A DNA stretch of 64,000 bases from JANWHQ01 sp963775275 (GCA_963775275.1 CAVZII010000004.1:62001-126000), one strand, 5' to 3'; shown: positions 23,896 to 32,816, counted from the first letter of the stretch. Notes: a model not told the origin generated them from the sequence alone. Numbers and translations are program-made.

Positions 23896-25316
23896 CTACA
23901 GGCTGAACGAGCCGGTGATCTGCTGGTCGCCGCGCTGGATGGTGATCCGCCAGGTGCGGCCGCTGGCGGCCAGGGCCGATTGCAGCTCGCCGGTGGAGTG
24001 GATCTGCTGGCCGTTCACGGCGCGGATGACGTCGCCGGGCCTGACGCCCACATTGCCCGCCAGGCCTCCGTCCGCGATCGCCGTGACCATGACGCCCTGG
24101 GCCGCGAAGGGATCCACGCCCAGCTCCTGGGCGGTGGCGGGCGAGAGGTTCACGACCGTGGCGCCGCCCAGGGGATTGCGGCCCGCGATGGTGCGCTCGT
24201 CGCGCGGCGGCGTGGCGGGCGGCGGCTCGGCGGTCACCGCCAGCTTGCGGACCTGGCCGCCATGGCGGACGTCGAGGGTGAGCTTGTCGCCAGGGCTGTG
24301 GGTGCCGACCAGATAGTCCAGCCCCGCCTCGTCGTTCACGCCCTGGCCGTCGACGTCGAGGATGACGTCCTCGGGCCTCAGGCCCGCGCGCGCGGCGGCG
24401 CTGCCGGGGTAGACGTCGGTGACCAGCACCCCTTGTGGACGGTCCAGACCCAAGGTCGAGGCCAGCTCGCCGGTGACCTCCTGGCCCTTGGCGCCGAGCC
24501 AGGGGCGCACGACCGAGTGGCTGCCGCCAAGCGCGGCGTCGACCACCTGTTTGACCATGGCCCCGGGATGGCGAAGCCCACGCCGGCCGAGCTGCCCGAG
24601 CCGGACACGATCATGGTGTTGATGCCGATCAGGTCGCCGTCCATGTCGACCAGGGCGCCGCCTGAGTTGCCCGGATTGATGGCCGCATCGGTCTGGATGA
24701 AGAAGTTGTCGGCCCCGCTCCGGCCCACGTCCGTGCGCGCCAGGGCCGAGACGATGCCATTGGTCACGGTCTGGCCGACGCCGAACGGGTTGCCGATGGC
24801 GAGCACGAGGTCGCCGACCTGGATGTCATGGCCGGCGTCGATCGCGAGCACGGGCAGGCGCGCGCCCTTGGTGTCGATCTTGAGCACCGCCAGGTCGGCG
24901 CGGGCGTCGTCGAGCAGGATCTTGGCCGGGAAGTTGCGCCGGTCGTTGAGCACGACCTGGATCTGCTGGCCGCCGGCGATGACGTGGTGATTGGTGACGA
25001 TGACGCCGTCGTCGCGGACGATGACGCCCGAGCCCAGCGACTGCTCCACCCCCGTGCGGGGCATGAAGCCGAACATCTGCCAGAACGGATCCACCTGCTG
25101 GCGCACCACGCGGCGGCTGAACACATTGACCACCGCCGGCGCGGCCTTCTTGACCACCGGCGCGAAGGACATGCGCATCTCGGCCGAGCTCGCCGGGGGG
25201 CGCCGGTCGGGCACGCCGAAGCCGCCCTGTATGGTCTGGGCGCTGGTCTTGCCCGGGTGGCCCGAACAGGCGGCCAGGACAGCGAGGGCGGGGATCAACA
25301 AACGGCGCAGATGCAT
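23896..25316 (-). CDS. HtrA/DegP-like serine protease lipoprotein with two PDZ domains (frameshifted)
   Basis: Start ATG 25316 gives a signal peptide with lipobox LAAC (Cys17), so a membrane-anchored periplasmic protease. Trypsin-like domain: catalytic His111 in TNHHV, Asp141 in ADLAVLKID and Ser218 in NPGNSGGAL. Two PDZ modules follow (PQGVLVTDVYPGSAAARAGL; then AQGVMVTAIADGGLAGNVGV, GDVIRAVNGQ). The frame breaks around 24557-24566: GVGFAIPG should continue with MVKQVVDAAL, which is one frame over. The span is two bases over a multiple of three, consistent with one missing base in a GGGGCC stretch. A sequencing error is more likely than a pseudogene, because both halves are intact. It handles misfolded envelope proteins. 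Confidence 0.85.
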
Positions 25317-25404
25317 TCGGCGATCGGCTCCTCTGGTTTCGGCGCTGCGGACACAAGCGCAGCTTTTGGTCCCAAACATGGCGGCGACGCTCAAGCCAGG
25401 CCGG

Positions 25405-26697
25405 TCAGATCCGCAGCCGCGACATCCCCACGGCCCTGGCCGCCAGGGCCGCGCCGATCATAAGGACCACGCTCGCCAGGAGAAACGGCGCGCCGAGCAT
25501 TGCGATCCCGACCGGTCCGCCATGGGCGCCGCCGGCGACGACGGTGTAGAGGCCGCCAAACGCCAGGGGCGCCATGATTCCCGACAAGCTCTGCAGGCTG
25601 GTGTTGGCGCCCTGCAGGCGTCCCTGCTCGGAGGAGGAAACCTGTCGCGTCATCAGGGACTGCAGCGACGGCCCGGCCGTGCCCCACAGCGTCATCACCG
25701 GGATGCCGAGGACGAACACCAGGCCGGTGGGCGCAAGCCCGAAGACGGCCAGCCCCACGATGCCGCAGGCCAGGCCGAAAAGGATCACATTGGCCTCGCC
25801 GAACCTGCGCACCATGCGGCCCGAGAGCCCCGCCTGGACGATGGCCGAGCAGATCCCGAACGCCGAGAGGCACGCCGCGACCGCCGTGATCGACCAGCCG
25901 TAGCGGTCCTGGGCGTAGAGGACAAAGTCGGTAGGGAAGACCATCACACAGAACTGGGCCAGCGCCAGGATGATGCCAAGCCGAAGCAGGCCCGGCCGGG
26001 AGGTCAGGACCTTCATCGCCCCGAAGGAGGCCATGTTCCTGAGGTGGAAGGGCGCGCGCTGGTCCAGAGGCAGCGACTCCGGCACGACGAAGAGGCCGTA
26101 GGCGGCATTGATCAGGCTGCATCCGGCCGCCGCCCAGAAGGGCGCGCTGGGCCCCAAGGTCGTGAGGAAGCCGCCGATCGCGGGACCGAGGGCGAAGCCC
26201 AAGCTCATGGCCGCCTGCATCAGGCCGTAGGCGCCCGCGCGCCGGTTGGGCGGGGTCACGTCGGCGATATAGGCGAAGGCTGTGGCGATGTTGGCCGAGG
26301 TCGCTCCGGTGAACACACGGATCAGCAGGAGCTGCCAGATGCTGGTCGCCATCGCCATGCCGGCGTAGCTGAGGCCGAGCCCGGCGATGGAGAGCAGCAG
26401 GATCGGCCGGCGGCCGTAGCGGTCCGACAGCGCCCCCAGGATCGGCGAGCAAAGGAACTGCATCAGGGCGAAGACGGTCATGAACAGGCCGTTCATCCAC
26501 CCGGCCTGCTGGGCGCCGCCCGCCATGTGCTTGATCAGGATGGGCAGCACGGGCGCGGTGATGCCCATGGAGATGGTGTCGATCGTCACCGCGATGAAGA
26601 TGAAGACGATCGCCGCCTGGCGCCCCTGGCGCGCGGGAGCGCCTCCCGCCGGGGCGGGTTCGGCCGTCGTCGGAAAAGGCGCGCCGTCGTGGGCCAT
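25405..26697 (-). CDS. TCR/Tet-family MFS efflux transporter
   Basis: 430 residues, 12 predicted membrane segments. Family signs: DTISMGITAPVLPILI in TM1, GALSDRYGRRPILL (loop 2-3 motif A), AYIADVTPPNRRAGAYG, and LGFALGPAIGG (motif C, antiporter signature). It resembles tetracycline-type drug/proton antiporters, but the substrate is not predictable. It is a single gene, 150 bp downstream of a related transporter on the same strand; the two are probably an old duplication. Confidence 0.87.
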   Translation of the reverse strand: MAHDGAPFPTTAEPAPAGGAPARQGRQAAIVFIFIAVTIDTISMGITAPVLPILIKHMAGGAQQAGWMNGLFMTVFALMQFLCSPILGALSDRYGRRPILLLSIAGLGLSYAGMAMATSIWQLLLIRVFTGATSANIATAFAYIADVTPPNRRAGAYGLMQAAMSLGFALGPAIGGFLTTLGPSAPFWAAAGCSLINAAYGLFVVPESLPLDQRAPFHLRNMASFGAMKVLTSRPGLLRLGIILALAQFCVMVFPTDFVLYAQDRYGWSITAVAACLSAFGICSAIVQAGLSGRMVRRFGEANVILFGLACGIVGLAVFGLAPTGLVFVLGIPVMTLWGTAGPSLQSLMTRQVSSSEQGRLQGANTSLQSLSGIMAPLAFGGLYTVVAGGAHGGPVGIAMLGAPFLLASVVLMIGAALAARAVGMSRLRI

Positions 26698-26847
26698 GGG
26701 ACAACCGGGGCCGCCATGCTGGCGCGACCCGACTTCGATTCACGCTTGGGGGCTGAGCGGGCGCAACAGATGGCGGCGGGGCCCCGGCTCGTCAAGGCGA
26801 AGCATGCGCAGGCCGGGCAGGCGTGTCCCCCGCGCCGCGGGAGCGGG

Positions 26848-28104
26848 CTACCCCGCCGGCTGGACGCCCGGCAGGGCGGCTGACGCCGTCGCGCGCCAGG
26901 CGATCGCCATGGCGACGAGCATCAGGGCCGCGGCCAGGACGTAGGGCAGGCCGATCAGGCCCTGGGCCGCGTGCGCCGGCGTGGCGGCGAAGGCGAGCGC
27001 CGAGGCGAAGAGGCTGGGCCCGATCAGGCCCGCGATGCTGGTCACGCCAGCGTTGGCGCCCTGGAGCCGGCCCTGCTCGGTCGGCGAGACCAGGCGGCTC
27101 ATCAGAGCCTGGATGCACGGGCTGGCGAGGCCCCAAAGGCAGAGCACGCCGATGGCCGCGAGGAACATCCAGCCCTCGGGGGCCCAGCCCATGAGGGCGA
27201 AACCGGCGGCGGCGCACGAAAGGCCGAGCGCGAGCGTCCGGCGCTCGCCGAGCCGGGCCACGGTCGGGCGCACGAGACCGGCGGAGACGACGAGGGAGGA
27301 GACGCCCACGACGCCCATGGAGACCCCGATCATACCCGGGCCCCAGCCGTAGCGGGCCACAAGGTAGAGCGCCCAGACCGTTCCGAAGACCGCGTGGACC
27401 AGGCGGGTCATGAAGTTGGCCATGGCCAGGCCCGCGAGCTGGCGTCCCGACCACAGGAAGCCCAGCGCCGCAAAGGGGTGGGCGAGCTTGAGCGAGAAGG
27501 CGGACCGACGCTCGGGCGGCAGGGATTCGGGCAGGACAAGAAGGCCGTACGCTGCGTTGGCGAAGGTCAGGCCCGCCGCCACCCAGAACGGCAGGCGCGG
27601 GCTGAACTGGCCGAGCAGGCCTCCCAGCATGGGGCCAAGGATGAAGCCCACCCCGAAGGCCGCGCTGAGCGTGCCGAAGGCGGCGGCGCGCTTGTCGGGC
27701 GGGGTGACGTCGGCGATGTAGGCGTTGGCGGTGGCCATGCTGGCCGAGGTGATCCCGGCAAGGGTCCGACCGACGAAGAGCCAGCCGAGGCTGGGCGCGG
27801 TCGCCATGATCACGTAGTCGATGGCCAGGCCGAAGCAGGAGACCAGGATCACGGGCCTGCGGCCGAACCGGTCCGAAAGCGAGCCCAGGACCGGCGCGGC
27901 GAAGAGCTGCATCAGGGCGAAGACCGTGGCGAAGACGCCGAAGACCAGGGCCGAGCGGCTGGTGTCGCCGCCGAGGAAGCCCTCGACCAGGCCCGGCCAG
28001 ACCGGGCCGATGACGCCGCCGGCCACGATGTCGAGGGTGACCGTCACGAAGATGAAGGCGGCCGCCGCGTTGCGGCCGCGGGGCGAGGCGGGCCCGGGGC
28101 TCAT
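26848..28104 (-). CDS. TCR/Tet-family MFS transporter, last gene of the ArsR operon
   Basis: 418 residues from ATG 28104. TM1 VTLDIVAGGVIGPVWPGLV, motif A GSLSDRFGRRPVIL, AYIADVTPPDKRAAAFG and motif C VGFILGPMLGG parallel those of the neighbouring transporter. The C-terminal half keeps SRLVSPTEQGRLQGANA, also shared. Its start overlaps the SRPBCC stop (ATGA, 28101-28104), so it is translated with the ArsR-SRPBCC pair. Substrate unknown; export of a compound sensed by the ArsR protein is a reasonable guess. Confidence 0.87.
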   Translation of the reverse strand: MSPGPASPRGRNAAAAFIFVTVTLDIVAGGVIGPVWPGLVEGFLGGDTSRSALVFGVFATVFALMQLFAAPVLGSLSDRFGRRPVILVSCFGLAIDYVIMATAPSLGWLFVGRTLAGITSASMATANAYIADVTPPDKRAAAFGTLSAAFGVGFILGPMLGGLLGQFSPRLPFWVAAGLTFANAAYGLLVLPESLPPERRSAFSLKLAHPFAALGFLWSGRQLAGLAMANFMTRLVHAVFGTVWALYLVARYGWGPGMIGVSMGVVGVSSLVVSAGLVRPTVARLGERRTLALGLSCAAAGFALMGWAPEGWMFLAAIGVLCLWGLASPCIQALMSRLVSPTEQGRLQGANAGVTSIAGLIGPSLFASALAFAATPAHAAQGLIGLPYVLAAALMLVAMAIAWRATASAALPGVQPAG

Positions 28105-28568
28105 GCGAGGCTCGCCTTCATCGAGGCCAGCAAAGACTGCCACCACTCGCCGTGGCGGCGCAGGAAGAGGGCGTCGGGGAAGGAGTGGCGGGCCACGTGC
28201 TCCTGAGGAACGGTCTCCCAGCCCCGGTGCTCGACGGTGACGCGGGTCTCCTCGCCCACCGCCTCGAAGCGGACCTCCACCTCGGTGTCCTGGCCGGGCG
28301 CGAAGGTCGCCTGGCGCCAGCCGAAGACGAGGCGCGTGGGCGGCTCCCAGGCGCGGATCCTGCCGATCTCGAAGACCTTGCCGTTGGCAAGGGTCTCGAT
28401 GAAGCGGCCGTCCGGTCCCGGCTCGAAGGAGACGACGCCGGGGCCGCGAGGCGTGAACTGGAAGAGCAGGTTGGGCCGCCACCACTGGCCGATTTCGGCG
28501 GTGAAGGCCTGGAAGGCGAACTCGGGCGCGGCCCTGACGCGCAGGGCGACGAGGACGCGCGAGGTCAC
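28101..28568 (-). CDS. SRPBCC/AHSA1-like protein coupled to ArsR
   Basis: 155 residues from GTG 28568, with GGAGGAG directly upstream. VALRVRAAPEFAFQAFTAEI opens an AHSA1 (activator of Hsp90 ATPase homology) fold. IGRIRAWEPPTRLVFGWR and the middle EVEVRFEAVGEETRVTVEH are typical, and the terminal helix is EWWQSLLASMKASL. Such cytosolic proteins very often pair with ArsR repressors, as here (GTGA overlap 28565-28568). Ligand unknown. Confidence 0.85.
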   Translation of the reverse strand: MTSRVLVALRVRAAPEFAFQAFTAEIGQWWRPNLLFQFTPRGPGVVSFEPGPDGRFIETLANGKVFEIGRIRAWEPPTRLVFGWRQATFAPGQDTEVEVRFEAVGEETRVTVEHRGWETVPQEHVARHSFPDALFLRRHGEWWQSLLASMKASLA

Positions 28569-28927
28569 TCCTCCTCCTCGCCGACGCTCCGTTCCAGGTG
28601 GGCCTTGAAGGCGAGGAGCTGGTCGCTCCAGAGGCGCTCGGTCTCCTCGAGCCAGGCTTTCAGGTGGGCCATGGGCTGGGGCCTCAGGCGATAGATCCGC
28701 ACGCGGGTGTCGAAGGGCGCGGGGCTCTCCTCGACGAGCCGGCTGTCGCGCAGGGTCTTGAGGTGCCGGCTCATGGCGGGCGCGGAGAGACCGACCTCCT
28801 CGGCGAGCTCGCCGGCCCGGCGCGGCCGCTCGCGCAGGAGCTCGACGACCCGGCGCCGGTGCGGGTCGGCGAGGGCCGCGAAGGTGCGGTCGATCAGGCG
28901 CAGGGAGGCGTTGGCCGGCTTCAGCAT
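28565..28927 (-). CDS. ArsR-family winged-helix repressor inside an operon
   Basis: 120 residues from ATG 28927. RTFAALADPHRRRVVELLRE, then RAGELAEEVGLSAPAMSRHLKTL (recognition helix) and SRLVEESPAPFDTRVRIYRL (wing). It lacks metal-ligand cysteines. It overlaps the upstream BNR-repeat gene by 7 bp and the downstream SRPBCC gene by 4 bp. Because it is the sixth gene of a long operon, a target upstream of the first gene (palindrome at 31559-31570) is plausible. Confidence 0.88.
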   Translation of the reverse strand: MLKPANASLRLIDRTFAALADPHRRRVVELLRERPRRAGELAEEVGLSAPAMSRHLKTLRDSRLVEESPAPFDTRVRIYRLRPQPMAHLKAWLEETERLWSDQLLAFKAHLERSVGEEEE

Positions 28928-29862
28928 ATGAGGATCCCGCTCGGGTCCGGCAGGCCGCTCTCGCGGAGCGACCACGACGTCCCGCCATTGTCCAATTCGT
29001 AGAGTTTCCCGCCCCGGTCGACGATGGCCAGGATGTCGCCGCGGGCGGCGATGCAGCGCGTGTCGGCGCCGCGGTCGAGCCGATCGGGCAGGCCGCCGCC
29101 GACCAGCTCCAGGGGCCCGTCGCCCTCGATCGGCCGGCGATAGACGGCGCCCTCCGCGGCGAAGGGGTCGATGGCGGCGGAGACGAACACGTGGTCCTCG
29201 CTCAGCGCCACCGCGGAACAGTGGCTGGCGTGCAGTCCTTCGAGCGTGAAGGTCCAGGTCGCGCCGCCGTCGCGGCTCAGACCAAGGCCCGCAGCCGCCG
29301 CGGCGGCGACGATCCCGGGGCGGCTGGGATGGGCGCAGACCTCATGGACGTCCGCGTCGATGTCGACGGTGGGCCGCCAGCTCGCACCTCCGTCCGTGGA
29401 GCGCGGAATGCCGCCGACATGGACGTTCACGAACAGCGCGCCGTCGTCGCACGCGGCGGCGATGGAGCGCACGCCGAGGGGCGGGCCGAGGAGCTGGCCG
29501 TCGACCATGGCCGCGCCCGCGTACCAGCGCTCCCGGCCCGGCGTGGCGTCCAATCCATCGAGGGGCGACCAGCCGTCTTCGCTGAGCTCCAGGAGCCGCG
29601 CGTCGTCCGTGCCGGCGAAGATGCGGCCGCCCACGCTCAGGCAGCACGACAGCGCCGCGTCGCTCAAGGCCAGCCGGCGCCAGTCCTGCCCTGAAGATCG
29701 CGCCCAGAGCGAGCGTCCGTCCACGATGGCCAAGACTTCCCCGGCGCCGTCGGGCGCAAGGCCGCTGACCGAGGCGCCCTCGAACAGGTGCGCGACCTCC
29801 GCGCCCTCGAGCACGAACAGGCCGTCCCGCCAGCTCGAGACCATGACGGTCGGCGCGCTCAA
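28921..29862 (-). CDS. BNR/Asp-box beta-propeller protein
   Basis: 313 residues without a signal peptide. Two Asp-box motifs are clear (STDGGASW and SRDGGATW), and a weaker third lies at the end (DNGGTSW), spaced as in sialidase/VPS10-like propellers. The repeats IAAACDDGALFVNVH and ALSEDHVFVSA fit propeller strands. No sialidase catalytic Arg triad is evident, so an exo-sialidase role is not supported. It may be a binding or scaffold protein. It is coupled by ATGA overlap to the YjbR gene upstream. Confidence 0.72.
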   Translation of the reverse strand: MSAPTVMVSSWRDGLFVLEGAEVAHLFEGASVSGLAPDGAGEVLAIVDGRSLWARSSGQDWRRLALSDAALSCCLSVGGRIFAGTDDARLLELSEDGWSPLDGLDATPGRERWYAGAAMVDGQLLGPPLGVRSIAAACDDGALFVNVHVGGIPRSTDGGASWRPTVDIDADVHEVCAHPSRPGIVAAAAAAGLGLSRDGGATWTFTLEGLHASHCSAVALSEDHVFVSAAIDPFAAEGAVYRRPIEGDGPLELVGGGLPDRLDRGADTRCIAARGDILAIVDRGGKLYELDNGGTSWSLRESGLPDPSGILIC

Positions 29863-30200
29863 CGCGATTCCCCTGCCGGCAGGGTCATCCCCCTGGGCGC
29901 GGTGTTTCGCCAGGCCATGGCGAGCGCGCTGGAGGCCGTCGTCTCGTCCGCAGCCGCCAGCATGAGCCAGGTCCAGCCCCTGGCGCCCCAGGCGCCGTTG
30001 CAGGGCGCGAACATCGAGGGCTCGGCCGACATCAGCACCTCCTGCTGGTCGGGCGTGAGCTTCAGCGTTCCGCGCGCCCCCGCATGATCCAGGCCCGCGA
30101 AGATCTTGCCGCCGATGCGGAAGTCCGGATGGCCCATGTGGCCCTGCTCCACCGCCTCGGGCAGGCCGAGGGCGAGGCGGCGGAAGTCGTCGGCGTTCAC
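29859..30200 (-). CDS. MmcQ/YjbR-family protein
   Basis: 113 residues from GTG 30200, which overlaps the upstream VOC stop (GTGA). NADDFRRLALGLPEAVEQGHMG, then HPDFRIGGKIFAGL and LKLTPDQQEVLMSAEP, match the YjbR fold. The C-terminus (GWTWLMLAAADETTASSALAMAWR) is the usual final helix. Family members have a DNA-binding-like fold but no established reaction. Confidence 0.85.
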   Translation of the reverse strand: MNADDFRRLALGLPEAVEQGHMGHPDFRIGGKIFAGLDHAGARGTLKLTPDQQEVLMSAEPSMFAPCNGAWGARGWTWLMLAAADETTASSALAMAWRNTAPRGMTLPAGESR

Positions 30201-30646
30201 GGACGGGTCCTCGCGCCCGCGCCGGCCGCCTTGTCCCAGGCCTCGGGTTTCACCGCCTGCACGGTCTGGCCGAACGACCAGCTTTGTCCCTCCGGGTCCA
30301 GGCAGGTGAACACGCGGTCGCCGTAGGGCTGGTCGGCCGGCTCGCGCTCGATCCTGGCGCCGGCGCCGCGCGCCCGCTCGCACAGCTCGTCGATGCCGCC
30401 CTGGAGCTGGACGTGCACGTGCCCGGTGACCTTGCCGCCGAGGTCGAGGGGCGAGGCGCCCGCGTGCGAGGGCGGGCCGACCACCATGACGACATGGCCA
30501 TCGAAGGCGCTCTCGGAGTGGACCACGCCGCCGTCACCGGTCTCGACGATCATCCGCGTCTCGAAGCCGAAAGCACGCTCCAGGAAGTCCAGCGCGGCCT
30601 TGGGATCGCGGTAGAACAACAGCGGCGATATCGGGGGAACGTCCAT
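30197..30646 (-). CDS. VOC-superfamily protein of the ArsR operon (second)
   Basis: 149 residues. PPISPLLFYRDPKAALDFLERAFG begins module one, and GHVHVQLQGGIDELCERARGAGA module two, ending PYGDRVFTCLDPEGQSWSFGQ. It resembles the glyoxalase/bleomycin-resistance subgroup, as does the first VOC gene of the operon (31036-31518), of which it is probably a paralogue. It begins 11 bp after the cupin gene. Confidence 0.85.
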   Translation of the reverse strand: MDVPPISPLLFYRDPKAALDFLERAFGFETRMIVETGDGGVVHSESAFDGHVVMVVGPPSHAGASPLDLGGKVTGHVHVQLQGGIDELCERARGAGARIEREPADQPYGDRVFTCLDPEGQSWSFGQTVQAVKPEAWDKAAGAGARTRP

Positions 30647-30657
30647 GCCGGTCCTCC

Positions 30658-31043
30658 TCAAGGTCCCTGCCAGGGGCGGTGCTCGGTCCCCTCGCCGTAG
30701 GTGATCCCGAGCATCAGGCCCGGCTCCAGCACCCGGGCGCGATGCCAGGCGCCGCGCGGCACGACAAAGGTCCGGCCGCCATCGAGGCGCGCAACGGTCA
30801 CGCTTCCGTCCTGGTCGAGCGTCAGCTCCAGCCGGCCGTCCAGCATGGTGAGGATCTCCTCACCCATCGGATGGCGCTCCCAGTGCGGCCAGTCGGCGGA
30901 CTGGCGGGTGAGGCTGACGAGCCAGGCCATGTCGGACGGGGCGCGGCCGAGCCGCTCGCCGAAGTGGCGCCGGGAAGGAGGTCGGCGCGCCCGTCGCCGG
31001 TGAGGGCGAGATAGGCCTGGGCGAGATCGAACGGCTCAGCCAT
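30658..31043 (-). CDS. Cupin-domain protein (frameshifted)
   Basis: ATG 31043 overlaps the end of the preceding VOC gene by 8 bp (ATGGCTGA) and encodes AEPFDLAQAYLALTGDGRADLLP. The clear cupin part (HPMGEEILTMLDGRLELTLD; GRTFVVPRGAWHRARVL) is one frame over. The change can be placed around 30965-30975, where one missing base in GGCGCC restores LLPGRHFGERLGRAPSDMAW. The span is two bases over a multiple of three, as expected for a one-base loss. The cupin half keeps a GxxWHR element, although metal ligands are incomplete. A shorter protein from ATG 30930 has no ribosome site. Confidence 0.72.
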
Positions 31044-31518
31044 CGGAGGCCTCGTCGGGCCCGCTCCGGATACGAAGGCCGCTGGCCCGTTCCATCTCCT
31101 CGATCGAGACCTGGGCGACGGGCTGGGAGAAGCTCCAGACGTGGCCTTCGGGATCCAGGCACCGGTAGGTGCGGTCGCCATAGAACTGGTCGGCCGGCTC
31201 CTGGGTGATGCGCGCCCCGGCCGCGCGCGCCCGCTCGCAGTGCGCCTCGATGCCCTCCTCCAGCTGGACCCGGACGAACTGGGTGCCCACGCCGCCGAGG
31301 GAGGCCGGGCTCTTCATGCTGGCGGGGCCCAGGAGCTCGGGCGAGGCCCACTCGCCGCCGACCTCGACGCGACCCTCCCCGAAGCTCATCTCGGCGTGGC
31401 CGACGGCGCCTGTATCGTCGGTGACCAGCAGGCTGGTCTCGAAGCCGAAGGCCGCCTCCAGCCAGCGCAGGGCGGTGCGGGGGTCCTTGTAGAAGACCGC
31501 GGACGTGAAGCTCGGCAT
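31036..31518 (-). CDS. VOC-superfamily protein, first gene of the ArsR operon
   Basis: 160 residues from ATG 31518; the frame to 31545 is untranslated by the promoter position. FTSAVFYKDPRTALRWLEAAFG starts module one, and TQFVRVQLEEGIEAHCERARAAGA module two, ending FYGDRTYRCLDPEGHVWSFSQP. A sigma70-like promoter ends about 30 bp upstream. As the first gene, it is the most highly exposed to regulation by the ArsR protein. Confidence 0.85.
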   Translation of the reverse strand: MPSFTSAVFYKDPRTALRWLEAAFGFETSLLVTDDTGAVGHAEMSFGEGRVEVGGEWASPELLGPASMKSPASLGGVGTQFVRVQLEEGIEAHCERARAAGARITQEPADQFYGDRTYRCLDPEGHVWSFSQPVAQVSIEEMERASGLRIRSGPDEASDG

Positions 31519-31546
31519 CAGCGCGCTCCCTGCCTGTACGCGCAAT

Positions 31547-31575
31547 ATTTAACGCTCGGAACAATTATTCGTCAA
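31547..31575 (-). promoter_or_regulatory. Promoter and possible operator of the eight-gene ArsR operon
   Basis: On the minus strand TTGACG (31575-31570), 17 bp, TTAAAT (31552-31547). The spacer contains GAATAATTGTTC (31570-31559), an imperfect 12-bp palindrome centred on AATT. The -35 overlaps the stop region of the Tag-like gene (31572). An ArsR dimer at this palindrome would block polymerase. Confidence 0.6.
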
Positions 31576-32270
31576 GCGGTCGCCCATGGAGGCGGCGAGC
31601 CGGTCGAGAGCGCGAGGGTGCGGCTGATGGCGGTCAGGTTCCGGCCGGACTCCCCGGACCAGCGGTTGAAGGCCTCCTGGATCCTGGCGAGGTCGCGCTT
31701 GCCGGACGGCGGCTTCTCCAGCACGCCGTCGCGGATCAGGGCCGCCGCCACGTCGCGGCTGGTGATGAAGGACGGCTTGCCCATCATGCGCAGGAAACGC
31801 ATGGCGGTCTCGCCGCTGCAGCGGCTGGCCCTGGCCTTCAGCACCTCCAGCAGGCCGGCGAAGTCCGCATCCGGCCAGTCGGCGAAGAAGCGCGCGGCCG
31901 AGCCGTGCTCGCGGGCCAGCTCCAGCAGGAACTGGGCGTTGGCGCGGACCGCAACGATCTTGGCGCCGTTGCGCACGATGCGCGTATCGGCGACCAGGGC
32001 GTCGACGTCCTCGTCCGACATCATGGCGCAGCGGTTGGGATCGAAGCCCCAGAAGGCGTCTTCGAACCCAGGCCACTTGGCGTCGACGACCCGCCAGCGG
32101 AAGCCCGCGATGAAGACGAAGCGGGTCATGCCGGCGAGCCATCGGTCGTCGGGCGTGGCCGCGAGCTCATCGCGGCTCTTGGGCGCGTGCTGGGCGATCA
32201 GCTCTTCCAGCGCGGCCTCTCCGCCCTTGCGCTCGGCGGCGATGGCGTAGATCTCCGAAAAGCTGCGCAT
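31572..32270 (-). CDS. Tag-like DNA-3-methyladenine glycosylase family protein
   Basis: 232 residues from ATG 32270. Resembles the Tag/adenine glycosylase I fold: MRSFSEIYAIAAERKGG, MTRFVFIAGFRWRVVDAKW, FEDAFWGFDP, IVRNGAKIVAVRANAQFLLE. E. coli Tag binds zinc through Cys4, His17, His175 and Cys179. Here I see no N-terminal Cys-Pro-Trp and no C-terminal His-xxx-Cys, so this homologue seems to lack the zinc site. It would excise alkylated bases if active. It lies downstream of the rplQ terminator. Confidence 0.75.
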   Translation of the reverse strand: MRSFSEIYAIAAERKGGEAALEELIAQHAPKSRDELAATPDDRWLAGMTRFVFIAGFRWRVVDAKWPGFEDAFWGFDPNRCAMMSDEDVDALVADTRIVRNGAKIVAVRANAQFLLELAREHGSAARFFADWPDADFAGLLEVLKARASRCSGETAMRFLRMMGKPSFITSRDVAAALIRDGVLEKPPSGKRDLARIQEAFNRWSGESGRNLTAISRTLALSTGSPPPWATA

Positions 32271-32355
32271 GGCCCGAGCCTCCCCGATCGGGCGGATCGT
32301 GCAGCCGAAGGCCGGTTTCCGCAATTGCAGACGACCACGGCCCGCGCGAACGGAA

Positions 32356-32379
32356 AAGGGCGGCCCGAAGGCCGCCCTT
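32356..32379 (-). terminator. Rho-independent terminator of the rpsM-rplQ operon
   Basis: Minus-strand RNA has AAGGGCGGCC, a UUCG loop and GGCCGCCCUU followed by UU, giving four U in all. The 10-bp stem with UUCG tetraloop is 27 bp downstream of the rplQ stop. Confidence 0.85.
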
Positions 32380-32405
32380 GAAGCACGGGTTGGCGAAGGC
32401 TCGCC

Positions 32406-32816
32406 CTATTCGGCGTCGGCCGCCTGGACGGGGCCGGAATCCTGGCCCTTGGCCTCAGGATCGCGGTCGACGAACTCGATCACCGCCACCGGCGCATTGT
32501 CGCCGAAGCGGAAGCCGGCCTTGAGCACGCGGATGTAGCCGCCGTCGCGGGCCTTGTAGCGGGGACCCAGGGTGTCGAAGAGCTTGCGGACCTGGGCGAC
32601 GTCGCGCACGCGGCTGATGGCGATGCGCCGGGCGTGCAGGTCGCCGCGCTTGGCCAGCGTCACCAGCTTCTCGACGAAGGGCCGAAGCTCCTTGGCCTTG
32701 GGAAGCGTGGTGGTGATCTGCTCGTGCTTGATCAGGCTGGCGGCCATGTTGGCGAACATGGCCGTGCGATGGCTCGTCGTGCGGCCGAGCTTGCGGTGCG
32801 CGTGACCGTGGCGCAT
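32406..32816 (-). CDS. rplQ: 50S ribosomal protein L17
   Basis: 136 residues. MRHGHAHRKLGRTTSHRTAM and LIKHEQITTTLPKAKELRP are the L17 hallmarks. The C-terminal extension after EFVDRDPE is short and acidic/Gln-rich, as in alphaproteobacteria. It is the last gene of the alpha operon, 42 bp after rpoA, and is followed by a strong terminator. Confidence 0.97.
   Translation of the reverse strand: MRHGHAHRKLGRTTSHRTAMFANMAASLIKHEQITTTLPKAKELRPFVEKLVTLAKRGDLHARRIAISRVRDVAQVRKLFDTLGPRYKARDGGYIRVLKAGFRFGDNAPVAVIEFVDRDPEAKGQDSGPVQAADAE

Noticed and set aside
23896..25316. The htrA-like gene as a true pseudogene.
   Set aside because: Catalytic triad, both PDZ domains and the lipobox are intact; a single missing base in a GGGGCC run, as in other genes here, is a simpler explanation.
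28921..29862. A sialidase assignment for the BNR protein.
   Set aside because: Asp-box motifs occur in many propellers; the catalytic Arg triad and Tyr/Glu pair are not evident, and there is no signal peptide.
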